Source of the DNA: Cercis canadensis
Lineage: Eukaryota; Streptophyta; Magnoliopsida; Fabales; Fabaceae
Direction: 5' to 3'
DNA: 64,000 bases
Assembly (NCBI GenBank): GCA_003255065.1
Contig: QAOA01001066.1
Span: 308,900-372,899, forward strand
Shown in pieces: positions 1-12,376 of this stretch; positions within the stretch are counted from its first letter, which is position 1, and every line of letters starts with the position of its first letter. Both the position numbers and the translations under genes were made by a program. The notes below the pieces were generated by a model, which searched no databases, was not told the DNA's origin, and worked only from the letters and a program-made list of their open reading frames with translations.

Positions 1-1715
1 AATTAAAACGGTTCCAAATCGATAAATAATTTTCAAACTATCCTATTTACATAAATACTTTGCAAAACTGTATTTTTTTAGTCATTTAGCTTAATATTTG
101 TGTTCTTAATTAATTATAATGTTTTCACCTAAAAGTTGCCCAAGTGGTAGTGGAGGCCGTCAATGTTGACATGGCTGTCTATAATGTTACTTCATACAAG
201 TTGGGGAATGCTTTCAGCAGCGTGCTATAAACAGACAAATCCACGTCTAATTGCTACATCTAACGCTAAAGCTAGCATAGATATTTTGCTATCTTGATGC
301 ATGCTTCTCACCCCACTGCTTTTGATGTCTTTTTCAGTTTATAATCTTTTACTTTTTACCCTACACACCTTTTTTTTTGCTTCATTTAGTTCTCTTCAGG
401 AAATATCTCACGAATGGAAACTGCCGGAATGCTAAGTTTTGATGAAATATATAATTGACAAACCAATTAAATATGGAGAGCTCATTCACACATGCAAGAA
501 GAAAAAGGTTTCTCTTTCTAATTGTCATGTCTAACAGCTTTCTCTATCACCAACCATGGTCGGCGAAAAAGAGAATGAGAAGATTGATAATGCACTTCAG
601 ATGCTTAAGAAGAAAGAACTGTGATTTTGATTATGATATTTAATATAAAGGAACTAATTCTATAATTCTTTTTTTTTTTTCATCTTAGTCATTTGTCATA
701 AAAAATCTCCATTGAACTATGCATGATTAACATAAGTAAATAATGGAGACTTTAACTTTCTAAGGATATGATAATACCTAGTAAACCTACTACCTCGGCC
801 ACAATAAAAGGACCAAAAATACCTTTATATAAGATATATATTCTCTCCCTCTAACTCATTTTCACACACACTCCTACCTCTCTCTCTCTCTCGGTTCCTC
901 TCACCTTCTCCCTCGACGTAGCTAACTTGAGTGTCACAGGTGACGCTAGAGCTCCGGCTTCGGCCTCCCTCCTGACTATCCCTTTCTCTTTTTGCAAGTT
1001 GCTAACCTCACCCTAAACCCGACAACAAGAAAGTGAATCACTTATCAATTAAACGGTCATAAAATATCATGTATGTCCCATTCCAAACATTATTACTAAG
1101 ACATTTTAGCTGAAGTTCCTTATTCTTTCTCTTAAATAAACTAATAGAATGATTTTGAGCTTTACTAACTAATCTTGAAAGCAATTGGTGAATATCTAAA
1201 TTATATATCTGTCACCTTATCATATTGCCTCGATCAGTCACCACTCAATTGTAAAAGTTGCTGTTGCAAGTTGTTAAAAGGGTTCAAAAGAAGACCCTAA
1301 CAACCGATCAATTATGGCCAAATTAAATAACTACCATTAGATTACATTTATAATGGTAATACAGTATTACTATTAATGAATCCAAAGAGATGAAATAAAT
1401 GGGTTTAATTTTTGTCCATATGTATCCACTATCCACATGGACCTTCTTTTAGGTGGAGGACCAGTCACCAATATCAATAGTGCATCCTCCACTGTTAAAA
1501 AAAAAAAAAAAATTTCTTAATTAATTATTGGTGAACCATAGAGCAATGACATAATATACAAGTGCCTATCATAGAGCAGTCATAGACCACCATGACATAC
1601 AAGAGCCTATCATATGGTTTTTTTTTTTTTATATATATATATGATAATATGAAAGTTTAAATTAATTTAAATATTAAAACATTTCAGTACTAATTATAGC
1701 TAATGATTTAGATCT

Positions 1716-1717
<2 letters not shown>

Positions 1718-1751
<34 letters not shown>
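1718..1751. repeat. (TA)n microsatellite
   Basis: An uninterrupted run of TA dinucleotides, about 17 units, seen directly. Confidence 0.95.
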
Positions 1752-1754
<3 letters not shown>

Positions 1755-2336
1755 TGAGTCTACATATTTTTTATAATATTTATAATGATATAAAAATTTA
1801 AACTTTCAACCTCTTACTAATTATATAAACCCTCCATCATTAGATTATGCCCACTAACTTATGAGTGTACATGATTGAATAAAGTCATGGGGCTTTGTCA
1901 TTGCATATAGAGACCATAGTTGTATGAGAAAAAAACTGTGTGCCTATCTATGTCCTATCCATTTGCTTTTCATTAATATATATTCTATCAACTGGACAGT
2001 TTAGAGATAGTCATTGGCCATTGGTACCTGTTCAGCGACATGAATGTATATATTAGAAGGCAAAGGCACAATAGTGAAGTTTTATAAACCAATTATAACT
2101 TAAGTAAGTCCATGTAAACAAGCTAGCAATTAAAATTTTCAGTTTGTCTTTGTGCATTACCAGTTTTTATTATTACTATATCATTAGTCTAACACTATGA
2201 GATGCCAATGGCAATAAAAATCTAATGTACATAGATATGCATTATAATTAAAAATAATAATATAATCAATGAAAAATAAATTAACACCACAGAAAGAAAG
2301 AGCTCATATCAAACTAGACTTGTATGTAATATATGT

Positions 2337-2640
2337 GCAATTTGACTGAAATAATATATTTGGATAAATTATTTACATAAATGAGTTACTTTTCAAATTA
2401 TTTACGTAAAAGTGTACTTTTGAATATTTTATTAATTTTTAATCAAAGTTTAAACACGTTTTTACCAAAAATAGATCACGCTTTTCCCAAAATTAAGTTA
2501 CACTTTTGGCAAAAGTGTGTTTAAACTTTAATTGAAATATTACTAAAATATTTAAAAGTGTTTATTTTACGTAAATAGTTTAAAAATTGCTCAATTTGTG
2601 TAAATAGTTTGTCCAAATATATTATTTCAGTCAAATTGCC
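2337..2640. mobile_element. Foldback MULE-like element A
   Basis: The element begins GCAATTTGACTGAAATAATA and ends with the reverse complement, TTTCAGTCAAATTGCC. Its two halves form arms of about 130 bp that are near-perfect inverted repeats. It is flanked by the perfect 10-bp direct repeat TAATATATGT (2327-2336 and 2641-2650). Long inverted repeats with a 9-10 bp target duplication are the hallmark of Mutator-like elements. There is no room for a transposase, so it is a minimal nonautonomous copy. It is the shortest member of the family B-F found further along. Confidence 0.85.
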
Positions 2641-3849
2641 TAATATATGTCTCTTTAAATTAGTTATATATGCTATATAAGATATAGGTTCGAATCTTGC
2701 TGTGAATAGCTCTCTTTTGGTTGACAATCTATAAGTATCACTGTAAGTTTTCGTTGAAACCTGTAACATGTCTTAGTCTTAAAATTGGATAATATCTTCT
2801 CATCTTTTATATATATATATATTTTAGGGCCAAAATATTTTCTTTATAACTTATAAGATCTAAAATTTTCTTTATTTTTTAGCGCCAAAATATTTTGCAA
2901 ATATAAGTTTATTAGAAATATCATGGGGCAGATTCCTTTTGCCACTTGTATAATTCTTTCTTTCGATGAAAAAAATAATCTTTTCACTATATTTTATTAG
3001 TAAAAAAAATATTCCTTGTGGATAATACCAATTAAAATACAAAAGCATTGCAATGTACCGTAAATAATTCTAGTTCAAAAATGAAACTGCTGGCGTTTAA
3101 TGGGGCAGCAAAGAAGCTTCCAAAATGATTTGAATAATGGAGCCGCTCCTTTCCTTCTCTTTTACAGCTGTTTCCGCAGCCAAACGCGTCCGTGGCTTCG
3201 GTCACCGCAACCAATCTCTTACTGTTACATAACACGAACGCTTGGATTGGACTCACTGGGACCCACCCACCTCGCTCATTAACTCATTATCACTTCCGCG
3301 GGAGCGGATTCCCATCACCTAAAATCACTTTTCAGTTTTACCCCGCGCTGTTTAATTAAATTACCCAATCAGCACAGGATCACTCAGAAAAAGAAGAAGG
3401 GAAAAAAAAACCGTCTAATTTGGGGAAATAGCCTATAAAATCTAATAATTAACTAGTATGTAAAAAGTATTTTCAAATTAAAATCTAATAATTTGTTGGT
3501 AATTTTAGTTAGGATTTTAAATTCAAATATAAAACTAACGAGCTCTAACAATCAGCCCTACCACATAGCTAATTAGCTACTTTGCTGCTGTTACCATCTC
3601 AACCGTTGGATGCTTGCTTCGTGTCAGAAACCCCCGACCATGTGCCCATTCTGTCCTTCATTTTGAGACATAGGAGCCAATTTCACTTTCATTAATTAAT
3701 CATTTCTTATTAAAACGGGTTTAAACTTTGGTAACTTTAATTAAACAGATGTCGATATAACCAACGAGCCATTTTTATTTCTTACTTTCTTACTTTCAGT
3801 TTTAAAGGGCCAAAAATGGGGCAATTGTTTCTACTTTGAGGAGTCTACT

Positions 3850-4330
3850 TTTTTTTTAAAAAAATATATTATAGGTCCTTAGGTTTTTTATAGTTTTTTT
3901 TTTAATTTTTTATAATTTAATTTTTTTAATTGAGTTACTCTCATTACTCAAATTATAAATTTATTAATTTAGTGCTAACATGACAAATAACTTATTTATG
4001 TGATAATAAAAGAATTTGATATAGTGTTAAAGTGACACACAAATTACCAAAATAGAGAGTAGAGAAGAAGATGAATATATGATGTGGTGACAATTTTTGT
4101 ATCACTTTGACGACACATCAACTTTTTTAATTGTCATATAGACAAACCGTTTGTCATTTAAGTATTAAATTAATAAATTTATAATTTAGAATAACAACAA
4201 ATACTCAATTAAAAAAAAATTCAAACTATAAAGACAAAAAAAAATATAAAAACTTGATTCAAAATGTGTCTAAATTATAAAAATTTACAGTATATTTAAA
4301 ATTTTTTTTAAAAATAATTTATAATAAAAA
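3850..4330. repeat. Palindromic MITE-like repeat, family P, copy 1
   Basis: This roughly 480-bp AT-rich palindrome contains a mirrored inner block: AATTTAGTGCTAACATGACA is answered further along by the reverse of the same pattern around GACAAACCGTTTGTCATTT. A diverged second copy lies at about 38680-39160 with the same order of blocks. No frame is present. The ends are approximate, and I did not resolve a target duplication. Confidence 0.6.
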
Positions 4331-4779
4331 AATCCACTCTTACGATTTTCGCAACAAATATACTCCATAATACAATATATGATCTGGAGAAATTAACTAA
4401 ATTTTTTTATATTTTGAGATCGCCCTGGCGAGGCGAACGTTGTTCACCAAGTGAAAAGAGAGAAACGTGAGATCATGTAATCTGTGTGACAGTCTTTCAG
4501 AACAGTTTCCTTCTTAGCTACTTTTTATTTTATTTTATTAATATTATAAGTATCTTTATTTCATTTTTTTATTAATATTACAAATATTTTTACTTTGTTT
4601 AATTAAACCTCGAACCCTTAACAGTTAAGGCGACGTCTTAGCTACTCTTTTGCGTCCTAAGCATAAGCTTTTCTTCGTTAAGAAATAACAATTAAATACA
4701 ATCTCCAAGGAAAAGGCTATTGTTTGCTGGTGTTTGTGGGGGCCACGACCTTTCCTCTGTTTGAATCTGATTAAAAGCC

Positions 4780-4788
4780 TTTATAAGA
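4780..4788 (+). promoter_or_regulatory. Probable TATA box of the HIPP gene
   Basis: TTTATAAGA lies about 110 bases upstream of a putative 5'-leader splice donor (4898, ACAAG/GTAAGG). With the acceptor CAACACAG ending at 5157, just before the start codon at 5160, this suggests a leader intron of about 260 bases. The position fits a TATA box; the transcript start itself is inferred. Confidence 0.45.
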
Positions 4789-5159
4789 AGGAGAAGGCCT
4801 GTGTAAAAGATCTCATACCAAATAAACGGGTTTAGACTTGAGAGAGAGAGAGCAGTCTTTTAAGGCATTTTTAACTGATTATTATTATTATTACAAGGTA
4901 AGGAAGGAATCCAGTTTTTGCAAGTAGTTTCCTTGTAACTTCGTTTCCTACATTTTCAATATAAATTCGTCTCAGACATTCCCATAGCATTAACTCATTT
5001 GCTCTCTGTTCCCCTGTCTTCTGGCATCTTCTTGGACTCTCGTTACCTTTCCTCTTGTTTAGTTTCTTTGTGACATGCTCATAAGCTTGTACTAGAGCGA
5101 GTTATTCAATCGTTGACAAGAACTTTCTTTTATTCATCATTTTCCTTCTCAACACAGAA

Positions 5160-5740
5160 ATGGGAGTTGGAGGCACTCTGGAGTACTTATCTGATTTAAT
5201 GGGTAGCAGCCACAGCTACAAGAAGAGGAAGAAGCAATTACAGACCGTGGAGCTCAAGGTGAGAATGGACTGTGATGGCTGTGAGCTTAAGGTCAAGAAA
5301 GCGCTCTCTTCATTGAGTGGTGAGTAATAGTTACAACTTATATTCATTCTTTCCCTGTCTCACTCTTCCTCTGTTTTTTTCTTTTTTTTGTGGGTGTTCA
5401 CGATAAAACTGATCAAGTTTGAAATACAATGGTGCGTGCAGGAGTGAAATCCGTGGAGATAAACAGGAAACAACAGAAAGTGACTGTAACAGGGTATGTT
5501 GAAGCAAACAAGGTGCTGAAGAAGGCCAAGTCAACAGGGAAAAGGGCTGAGATTTGGCCCTATGTGCCTTACAACTTAGTGGCTCATCCATATGCTGCTC
5601 CAGCTTATGACAAGAAGGCTCCTCCTGGTTATGTCAGGAGCCTAGAGAGCACTGTTACTGTTGGAACCGTGACAAGACATGAAGACCCTTACATCACCAT
5701 GTTCAGTGATGATAACCCAAATGCCTGCTCTATTATGTAG
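5160..5740 (+). CDS. Heavy-metal-associated isoprenylated plant protein (HIPP23-like)
   Basis: Two exons, 5160-5319 and 5442-5740, joined at G/GT...CAG/GA, encode 152 residues. The N-terminal half is a single HMA domain with the metal-binding MDCDGC motif at residues 36-41 (the two cysteines bind the metal). The tail ends in CSIM, a CaaX box for farnesylation, so the protein is expected on membranes or at the nucleus. The opening MGVGGTLEYLSDL and the PYVPYNLVAHPY and KKAPPGYVR blocks match my recollection of the HIPP20-27 group, closest to HIPP23 (At4g39700). Such proteins act as metallochaperones and are linked to cadmium and stress tolerance. A putative 5'-leader intron (4898-5157) ends just ahead of the ATG. 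No defect is seen. Confidence 0.93.
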
Positions 5741-8115
5741 CTCAAACAAGATTATCATCCAAACAAAGCTCTGTAAATTTTTCAAATTCCATTCTAGGCT
5801 ATCTTGTTTTTTTTTTTTTCAAGTTTTTGTTTTCTTAGGGACTTTTCTGTTTACATAAGAGGATGAGGAAGAGACATTACTGTGATAATTTCATTCCTGA
5901 TTTTATCTTCCAAAGCTCTTTGATTCTTGCTTGTAGTTTTGGCCTTTGAGTTCTGGAATCGTTCAAGGGTATAATTATGAAATATAATGGGAGTTCTTTG
6001 AGGCACCTTCGTTTATTTGAGAATGTTCATGTGTGTATGATGTCATGGCCTTCTTTTCTGCCAGTATTACCTTATCCTTCCCCGTCCGTAGTTGCAGATA
6101 CAAACTGGCTTTGCAGTAAATTGCAAATAAATTAGGCCGGCAGGGTAATATGGTAAAACAAGTTTGTCTGGCTGGAATTTGAGACCCAAATGGCAAATAG
6201 AACATACGAAGTCTTAGGGGGAGGGCGATAAAAGAAGATGAATATCTCCAAATGAAACCGCAAATAGCCGTTAAAAGACTTGAAATGGTTCGCTTGCAAG
6301 TTTTGATCATGTTCTAATTGTATAGATATAAAATGTCTTGGCCTGGCATTTTGATAATCAGAATTATGTTTAAAACTAAAATCTCAGCTGGAGCACTTGA
6401 TCCAATTTCCATAACAGGTTCTTCAGGGTTTGAGTAGCTGCAGCGGCGATACTGTTGGAAGAGCATTGATAGTTAAAATTTACATTATTTCGAATGTATT
6501 AGGTTCCCAGAAGAAGCTGGGGCTAAAAGAAATGACAAGCAAAGCATATCCTTTTCTCTCACTCAACGTGAGGTAGGAATCGGCTTTATTTTTCTGCTTT
6601 GCCTTTTCTTCCAGGCGGCCCCCCCTTCTCTCTCTCTCCCCTACCAGATCCTAAGAAAGTGTAAAGGCCTATATTACTCGGGCCAACTATAGAGGCATGC
6701 GAGGATTGGAGTGCAGCAACTTGATATTTTCATCTCTAATATGGAGAGCCTTGTGGTAAGATACACGCCTAACATGACGAAGCCATGACAAAAATTATCC
6801 AGAAATGGGGATAGAATTTCCAGCTCAATCATGCCCCAGCGAACTGCACTAACCATCCACAGTCACTTCAATGTAGCTAGTTTTAGCAAGGAGCTTCTCC
6901 CTGACAAGTTGAACCAGACTCAAGCACAAATTAGCATTTCGTTGTTCTAAGCTACAACCAGCCTATTTCAGGGGAATTCAGAAGGCCAAAGAGAGAAATC
7001 ATAAGTAGCAGTGGTGGAATTTATCATATCAAAATTAATGCATCTATCACTAGAATTTGGAGAACAGTATTGAAAATTACATATACATTTAAGGGGCAAA
7101 AGTCCGTGTCCCATGCCATGTGCAAAGAGATACATGTAACTTGTCAAATCTCTCATGACGGAAGATTACTCTCAGAAAAGGTATCCAGATCAATCATGTG
7201 CAACTGCACTAGCTAGGAACAGTTACTTAAGGTAAGCTGGAATCAGCAGGGAGATTCATTGAACCACGCTCCTTAGCAAACATGTACTTTTCGTTGCTCG
7301 ACTTTTAGAGCCAATGAACAATGCCTATTTCAGATAATCCAGAAGAGGGGACAGAAAGCATATCCGTAAGTGTCACCATTTATCATGTATAGAAGTTATG
7401 CATGTACATCTTAAAAAAGGAAAATGATTTGGATTTTAAACTGGTCTATTTACCATAAAATTTTGAAGTCACTACTTGCCATTACTTGTAACAAGAACAA
7501 TTAGACAACAAACCAAGCCTCACATATTAACCTTAAATATCACTCAAGGTGACAGATCCTTGAATCTTCTCGTGATTTCTTCCTTCACGGTATCTGTAAT
7601 TTCCTGGCAATTATGCTAATGCAGTGTCTTCTAACACCATAACTGGCCATGATTTTAATTCAACTCCAGAACAATTCAAGAAATAATCACTCACATAGCA
7701 TAATGTTTGTAGAAGTTCACCATGAACTCAAATGCAGCCTCTTCTTTTAAGCATGATCATTTGTGTCAACAAATTCTAGTGTTGCATACTAGATACCAAG
7801 ATCAAAATAAACTGGTTAAAACATTAAATCAGGTGATCCTTGCATACATCTACACGTGCATAAAAGTTTCCTGTTTAGGTGGGATGAGACTGGAATCTGC
7901 TGCTAGCTATTCTGACAATATGGAAAGAAAACCAACAAATTGTAGGTGCCATTCGTACTGAAAGTGTGGTGGACACAACAAGCTGAGTTGTTGGCTACCA
8001 TCTCAACTAAGATTATTCTAAGAATCTGAAATTTTATTTTCAAGACATATAGTAGACTCACTTGATCCATGTGTGCTTCATATGCATATATGTATCTGAC
8101 AAGTTTTGACTTCCT
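5741..8115. other. Intergenic DNA between HIPP and FKBP16-2
   Basis: After the HIPP 3' end I see no gene. Frames at 5975-6310, 6674-6856, 6968-7156 and 7722-7961 show no family motif. Two blocks, about 6780-6990 and 7140-7360, are weakly alike (both carry a CAATCATG...AACTGCACTA block, then a CCTATTTCAG block), suggesting an old local duplication. The last few hundred bases probably include the FKBP16-2 3' untranslated region, since that gene reads leftward and stops at 8116. Confidence 0.5.
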
Positions 8116-10225
8116 TCACTTTGCATTACCCGAGTAAATACCAACAAATTTAATATCATACAGAAGAGTTGCATTGCCTGGTATATTGCAGTCACCTATA
8201 CAACCAGTGAAACGTTTGTCAGTATTTAATAACCAATTTTCACAAATAGTGACTGATCACTGCATCTAGTGGTAATAATCATAGACTTAGTATCTCAGGC
8301 AGCTTTTTCTTAAATTTTGACAAATTAATTGGAAAAAGCATATCATCTGTGATAAATACAATCAAAGCACTTCGCAAAACAGGTAGCCTTGGAATAAAAT
8401 CCATGGTCTTAGCATTTTCTTTTGAAAACGGTATGAGGACAGAGACTAGAGGGAGTGTATGTGACTAAATAATCAAGTGATGATTTCTCTCTTCTCTCAT
8501 AATTTTTTATGTGTCAGAGGTCTCGTAACAATGGAATTTCTCAAGTTTATGACTTAATTAGATACTAGAACCACAGCAATTAGTTTTTCAATACGATGAA
8601 ACATAAACCTGAAAAGCATCCTGCAGGTTCTGGACCATATGCTAACTCTGGAGGAATCCTTAGTTTGCGTTTCCCACCTGTGTAGATATGGCAGATTAAC
8701 CTTTCTTAGAAGGAACTGACTAGTAACATATAGCATGTTGTAGAAGCCTATATATGTTAGGGTTTAGATTTCATACCTATTCGCATTGGAGGTACTCCAT
8801 CACCTCCTAAAATTCCCTGATCCAATCCCTTGATGACCTGAACGTAATATACTTTTATAAGTGCTGAGCTAGCAAAATATGTAAAACAATAATTAAAATT
8901 GCACTTCCCCTATCCCTCTTGAAAGTTCATATTTCACAGTTTTGTCAGCACTGGAGTGAACAGTCCAAATGCTTGATTTGTGGATCCACAGATAAAGAGC
9001 CATATTATTTGTGTGCGGACTCTTTCTTGGTGAGGACGCTATTGATGAAGAAAGTTTGTCACAAGTCAAGTTCTAGATTAGGATTTAGGAGTGTGATGGG
9101 GATATCGTGGATATGTATAAAGATCCACAGATTCCATACATAACCACTAGTTGATACTTTTGGGTGAAGACTTGTGCTACTCTCTCTGTAACTGCTGTAC
9201 TGGCCAATACACATGGTGTTACAACACAGTTACTTAATTTAATGGTAGCCAGCCAGTAATATTGTACGTACAAACCAATAATTTTCATCAAGGGGCAAAC
9301 TCTTACCTTGCCAACTCCAATGCGCATGGTGAGAGGTCTAGCACGTTTATAGCTGCTATCAAAGACTATCCCATCAGCGAATCTTGCAGTGTAGTGAACC
9401 TGTAAGTCATTCAGCCTTAATCATCAGCAACGATTACTCAGTTTTCAGGCACCGTATAGATCAACAATTTTATACGTTTTTGGTTCTTTTCCTTTTATCT
9501 GTTGTTGTGTCATGGTTTCTTTCTAAAGACTTAAATGTGCCTTTTGAGAGAGGAGCACAGCTAGCAACCACTTAGGCATACAGCTAATGCCATGAAGATG
9601 AAGTCGATCTGATTCTGAACCTAATTGACAGAATTTTCATTATAGACAGAGAAGCTCCACCCCAGAATGGTGAATTCAAAGCAGAAAGGACAGAAGCATA
9701 GAAATCGCGGGGAAAAATCGATTCAATTCATCCCATGCGACCTAAAGAAGCATTAGGAAGAGAAATAGACTAATGGCTAAAGAAGAATAAAAACCCATTG
9801 AATCATAATGCGACTAGTTGAGATTCAAAATGGGCACTCACATTGATAAGCTCACCAAGAGGGGCTTCGTCCCCGGCGCCCTCTAGAATGTCGCAGTAAC
9901 CAAGGCCGGACTTGGCATAGTTGAGCTCACATAAAGGATCTCCCACAGTAGCGTAGTACTCCACTCTAGTCGCATTCGCATCCATGGGCGTCAAAGCCAT
10001 AACTGAAGCCGCTAGAAACCCAATACCAATATCAACAACTGACTTGTTATTGGAAAATATGGAGGCTAAAGTCGAAGCAAGCTTAAGCTTGTTCTTATTT
10101 GGTTTTGAATCACAAGAAGGAGAACAAAAAGAACAAGTCAATTTGGCGGAGAAGAAGAATTTTCGATTAGAGATTTGAAGGAGATTGGCGTTTGGGATGG
10201 TAACGGCTAAAGCAGTGACCGCCAT
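8116..10225 (-). CDS. FKBP16-2: FKBP-type peptidyl-prolyl isomerase, thylakoid lumen (FKBP16-2 / PNSL4)
   Basis: Five exons on the minus strand (10225-9842, 9399-9307, 8837-8777, 8677-8609, 8195-8116), in phase at every junction, give 228 residues. The start is a bipartite targeting peptide: a Ser/Lys-rich chloroplast part, then a hydrophobic lumenal signal ending at ANA. The mature part begins TRVEYYATVGDPLC and continues through the FKBP fold: VHYTARFADG, FDSSYKRARPLTMRIGVGK, GLDQGILGGDGVPPM, GGKRKLRIPPELAYG and GDCNIPGNATLLYDIKF. These match FKBP16-2 rather than FKBP13, which has a different C-terminal pattern. FKBP16-2 is PNSL4, a lumenal subunit of the chloroplast NDH complex that carries cyclic electron flow around photosystem I. 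Paired cysteines near both ends suggest redox-sensitive disulfides. I saw no clear twin-arginine in the signal. Confidence 0.93.
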
Positions 10226-12376
10226 TTCTTTTCCCAGCTTATGCTATGCTCATTCGCTATCTTCAACTTCAATGCTTTTTGTATGGCTTTGCCATGTGGA
10301 CACTTCTATCAGGCGAGGCCGAGACCTCCACTCTCGAAAAATACGGATATGAAACCGGGACCCACTCAAAGCAGAGATTTTTCTTTTCTTTTTTATCCGC
10401 ATTATCGAGGATACGGGTTTTTACTTTTTTTTTTTTTTTTTTATGATTCAGATAGTTTCTGAGCCTTGGCCCACAGGCAACCATTTTGGACAACCCCAGC
10501 CTTGTTCATAGTATTTAAAATTTCTTCTTTCAGATTAAGCGTAGGACTTTGACTTTGACTTTGACTTTCTCAGAGTATGAACACAAAATTCTTCATATTC
10601 AAAATCTCTGCCAAAGCAAAACCATCCCATTCCCAGGAGTCTTCCACTCGCTTGTCATCATCGCTACCTACAAGTTGATTTGTTCCCTTCACATCCATGT
10701 CCTGTTAAAGTGTATAAATTTTATTTAGAATTTAAAGTAAGCATAACTAAAATGAGGTCAGAGTAATTAATTGTACAATAAATATTAGAGATGTAATGGA
10801 AGCTGAATATGATAAATGAGTTATTGTATTTGTATGACCTGACATTGTTCATCTCTGCTGATGATCAGCATCTGAGCAACTTGCACAGAAGGAAGAAGTA
10901 CAGTCAAGGGAGGTTGGAGCCAGAGCTCTAATTTCACCTCCAATACTCAAGTTAGCAAGATTGAGCCAGGGAATGACTAGAACCCAAAAAGAAAGAAAAA
11001 GAGTCCTCCTGAAAAAGAGTGTATCGAGAGAATGTATAGGAGAGTGTATACCTTAACAAGGATATTTTAGTCTTTTTACTGTAGCAATGAGTAATGAGTT
11101 TACTAAGTATTAACAATCTCCATCTCAAAGGTTCCTTGTGAATGTCAAGGGCTAAATCAGCTGCACCAGAACCACCCCCATTGTTATTGTGTTGTTGTTG
11201 AGGCTATTGCAGTAGGTGGTGCTGCTGAAATCTGGGGTGGGTTCATCTTCAGATGAAAACGCAAATCTGAATAACAGAGTTATAGAAAAACAAGGTTGAA
11301 AGGGAAAGAAACACGATTTACGAATATGAAGAGTGACATTGAAGACTAAAATACCAGTGGGGGTCAAAGGGTTGCGTGAAGCTCCAATTCTGAGCAGTAT
11401 TCATGTAGTTGCCCCTAGATAAACTCCTATCGAAAGGGAAATGTTGTGACACCGGCACTAAATCACCTTGCTGCTGCTTCATTATCCTATGAGCAGCAAT
11501 TTGTGTTGCATACCGATTGAAGAGAGAGAGGGAAAAAAAAAAAGAGAACAATTGCATTAGAGATCATTCAACGAACAAGATACTTATTTAAACTAATTCC
11601 GTATTAATTAGAGAGAGATAATTAGAAAACAAACCCACTATCAGGATAATGCAACTTCTCCTGCAGGCTTCTCGTATATGAATTGTTTTTCATAATAAAA
11701 AATTTAATAAATGTAAAACAGAGTATGGCTATAAAAATTAACGTAATTTTATGTTATTTTAAATATTTTGAAAAACTAAATCATTTAGTATATTTTTAAA
11801 TGTGATCTCCTATTTCAAAATTTAAATCTATGTGAGTATAATAAAGAAAAAATATTATTCCATCATTATGTTTATGTTTTAAGTAAAGGGAATAATTATT
11901 TTTAAATGGGAGTTTCTTCTTTTCTTTTTCTTTTTTTTCTTTGGCTACTGAAAAATTCATCTATGCTTCTGTATTGTTTTTTTTTTTTTTGGGAACTGCT
12001 TCTGTATTGGTATTCCATAACAATATAATTGGACTCAGAAATCCCCCGCGTTGGGGGCTGGCCTCAAACCCGAGGCTTCTAACAACCCTCCAATTAAATT
12101 TATCAAATTACGGACTTTGCCCTCCCGTTTCCCATTTCCCGCCAAAACTAACTGAATCAACGATTCAAGAATTTTCTAACAACCACGCGATAGTTGTGCT
12201 TCCCCGATTTTGTTCTACGCTCCCTCACGGGCGCGTGATCTTTCTCTAATCACCGCCTCACAACCGCTTCCTCACCCAACAGTCCCATGCATAAATACCT
12301 GTTACTTCCCCATTTCTTTGATTCTCATTCGCATTCTCTGTAAAACTCAGAACCTCTTCTCTCTTCTCTCTCCGCC
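10226..12376. other. Intergenic DNA between FKBP16-2 and the FLA gene
   Basis: This stretch holds the promoter of the leftward FKBP16-2 gene (including the GACTTT array at 10545) and of the rightward FLA gene (an ATAAATA box near 12291 and a CT-rich leader). In between, around 11370-11560 on the minus strand, there is a frame with ordinary-looking composition (Gln-rich, with PFDRSLSRGNYMNTAQNWSF) next to a possible splice donor. It could be an exon or relic of a transcription-factor-like gene, but I recognise no domain. The remaining frames look random. Confidence 0.45.
10545..10568 (+). promoter_or_regulatory. (GACTTT)4 array with three W-box cores
   Basis: Four perfect tandem GACTTT units create three TTTGAC/TTGAC cores 6 bases apart, 320-343 bases upstream of the FKBP16-2 start codon. 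TTGAC is the core bound by WRKY factors. Clustered cores are typical of stress-inducible promoters. Function is inferred from the motif alone. Confidence 0.4.

Larger units (their letters stand above)
1..4779. other. Intergenic DNA upstream of the HIPP gene
   Basis: No protein-coding gene is convincing here. The stretch is AT-rich and holds a TA microsatellite, one Mutator-like foldback element (2337-2640) and one palindromic MITE (about 3850-4330), listed separately. Around 824-1010 there is a TATA-like run followed by a CT-rich, GC-richer segment that resembles a promoter plus 5' leader, but no open frame follows, so it may be a relic or a noncoding transcript start. The short frames at 455-643, 2521-2769 and 3032-3282 lack any recognisable motif. 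Confidence 0.6.

Noticed and set aside
2680..2710. GGTTCGAATCTTGC resembling a tRNA T-arm
   Set aside because: There is no A box at the right distance upstream and no acceptor stem; it is probably a chance match.
4590..4645. Minus-strand GGGTTCGAGGTTTAAT like a tRNA B box
   Set aside because: The segment lacks a matching A box and cloverleaf pairing. It could be a SINE tail, but the evidence is too thin.
9803..10225. FKBP gene as FKBP13
   Set aside because: The mature start TRVEYYATVGDPLC and the GDCNIPGNATLLYDI ending fit FKBP16-2, not FKBP13. The neighbouring HIPP23-like gene supports this.
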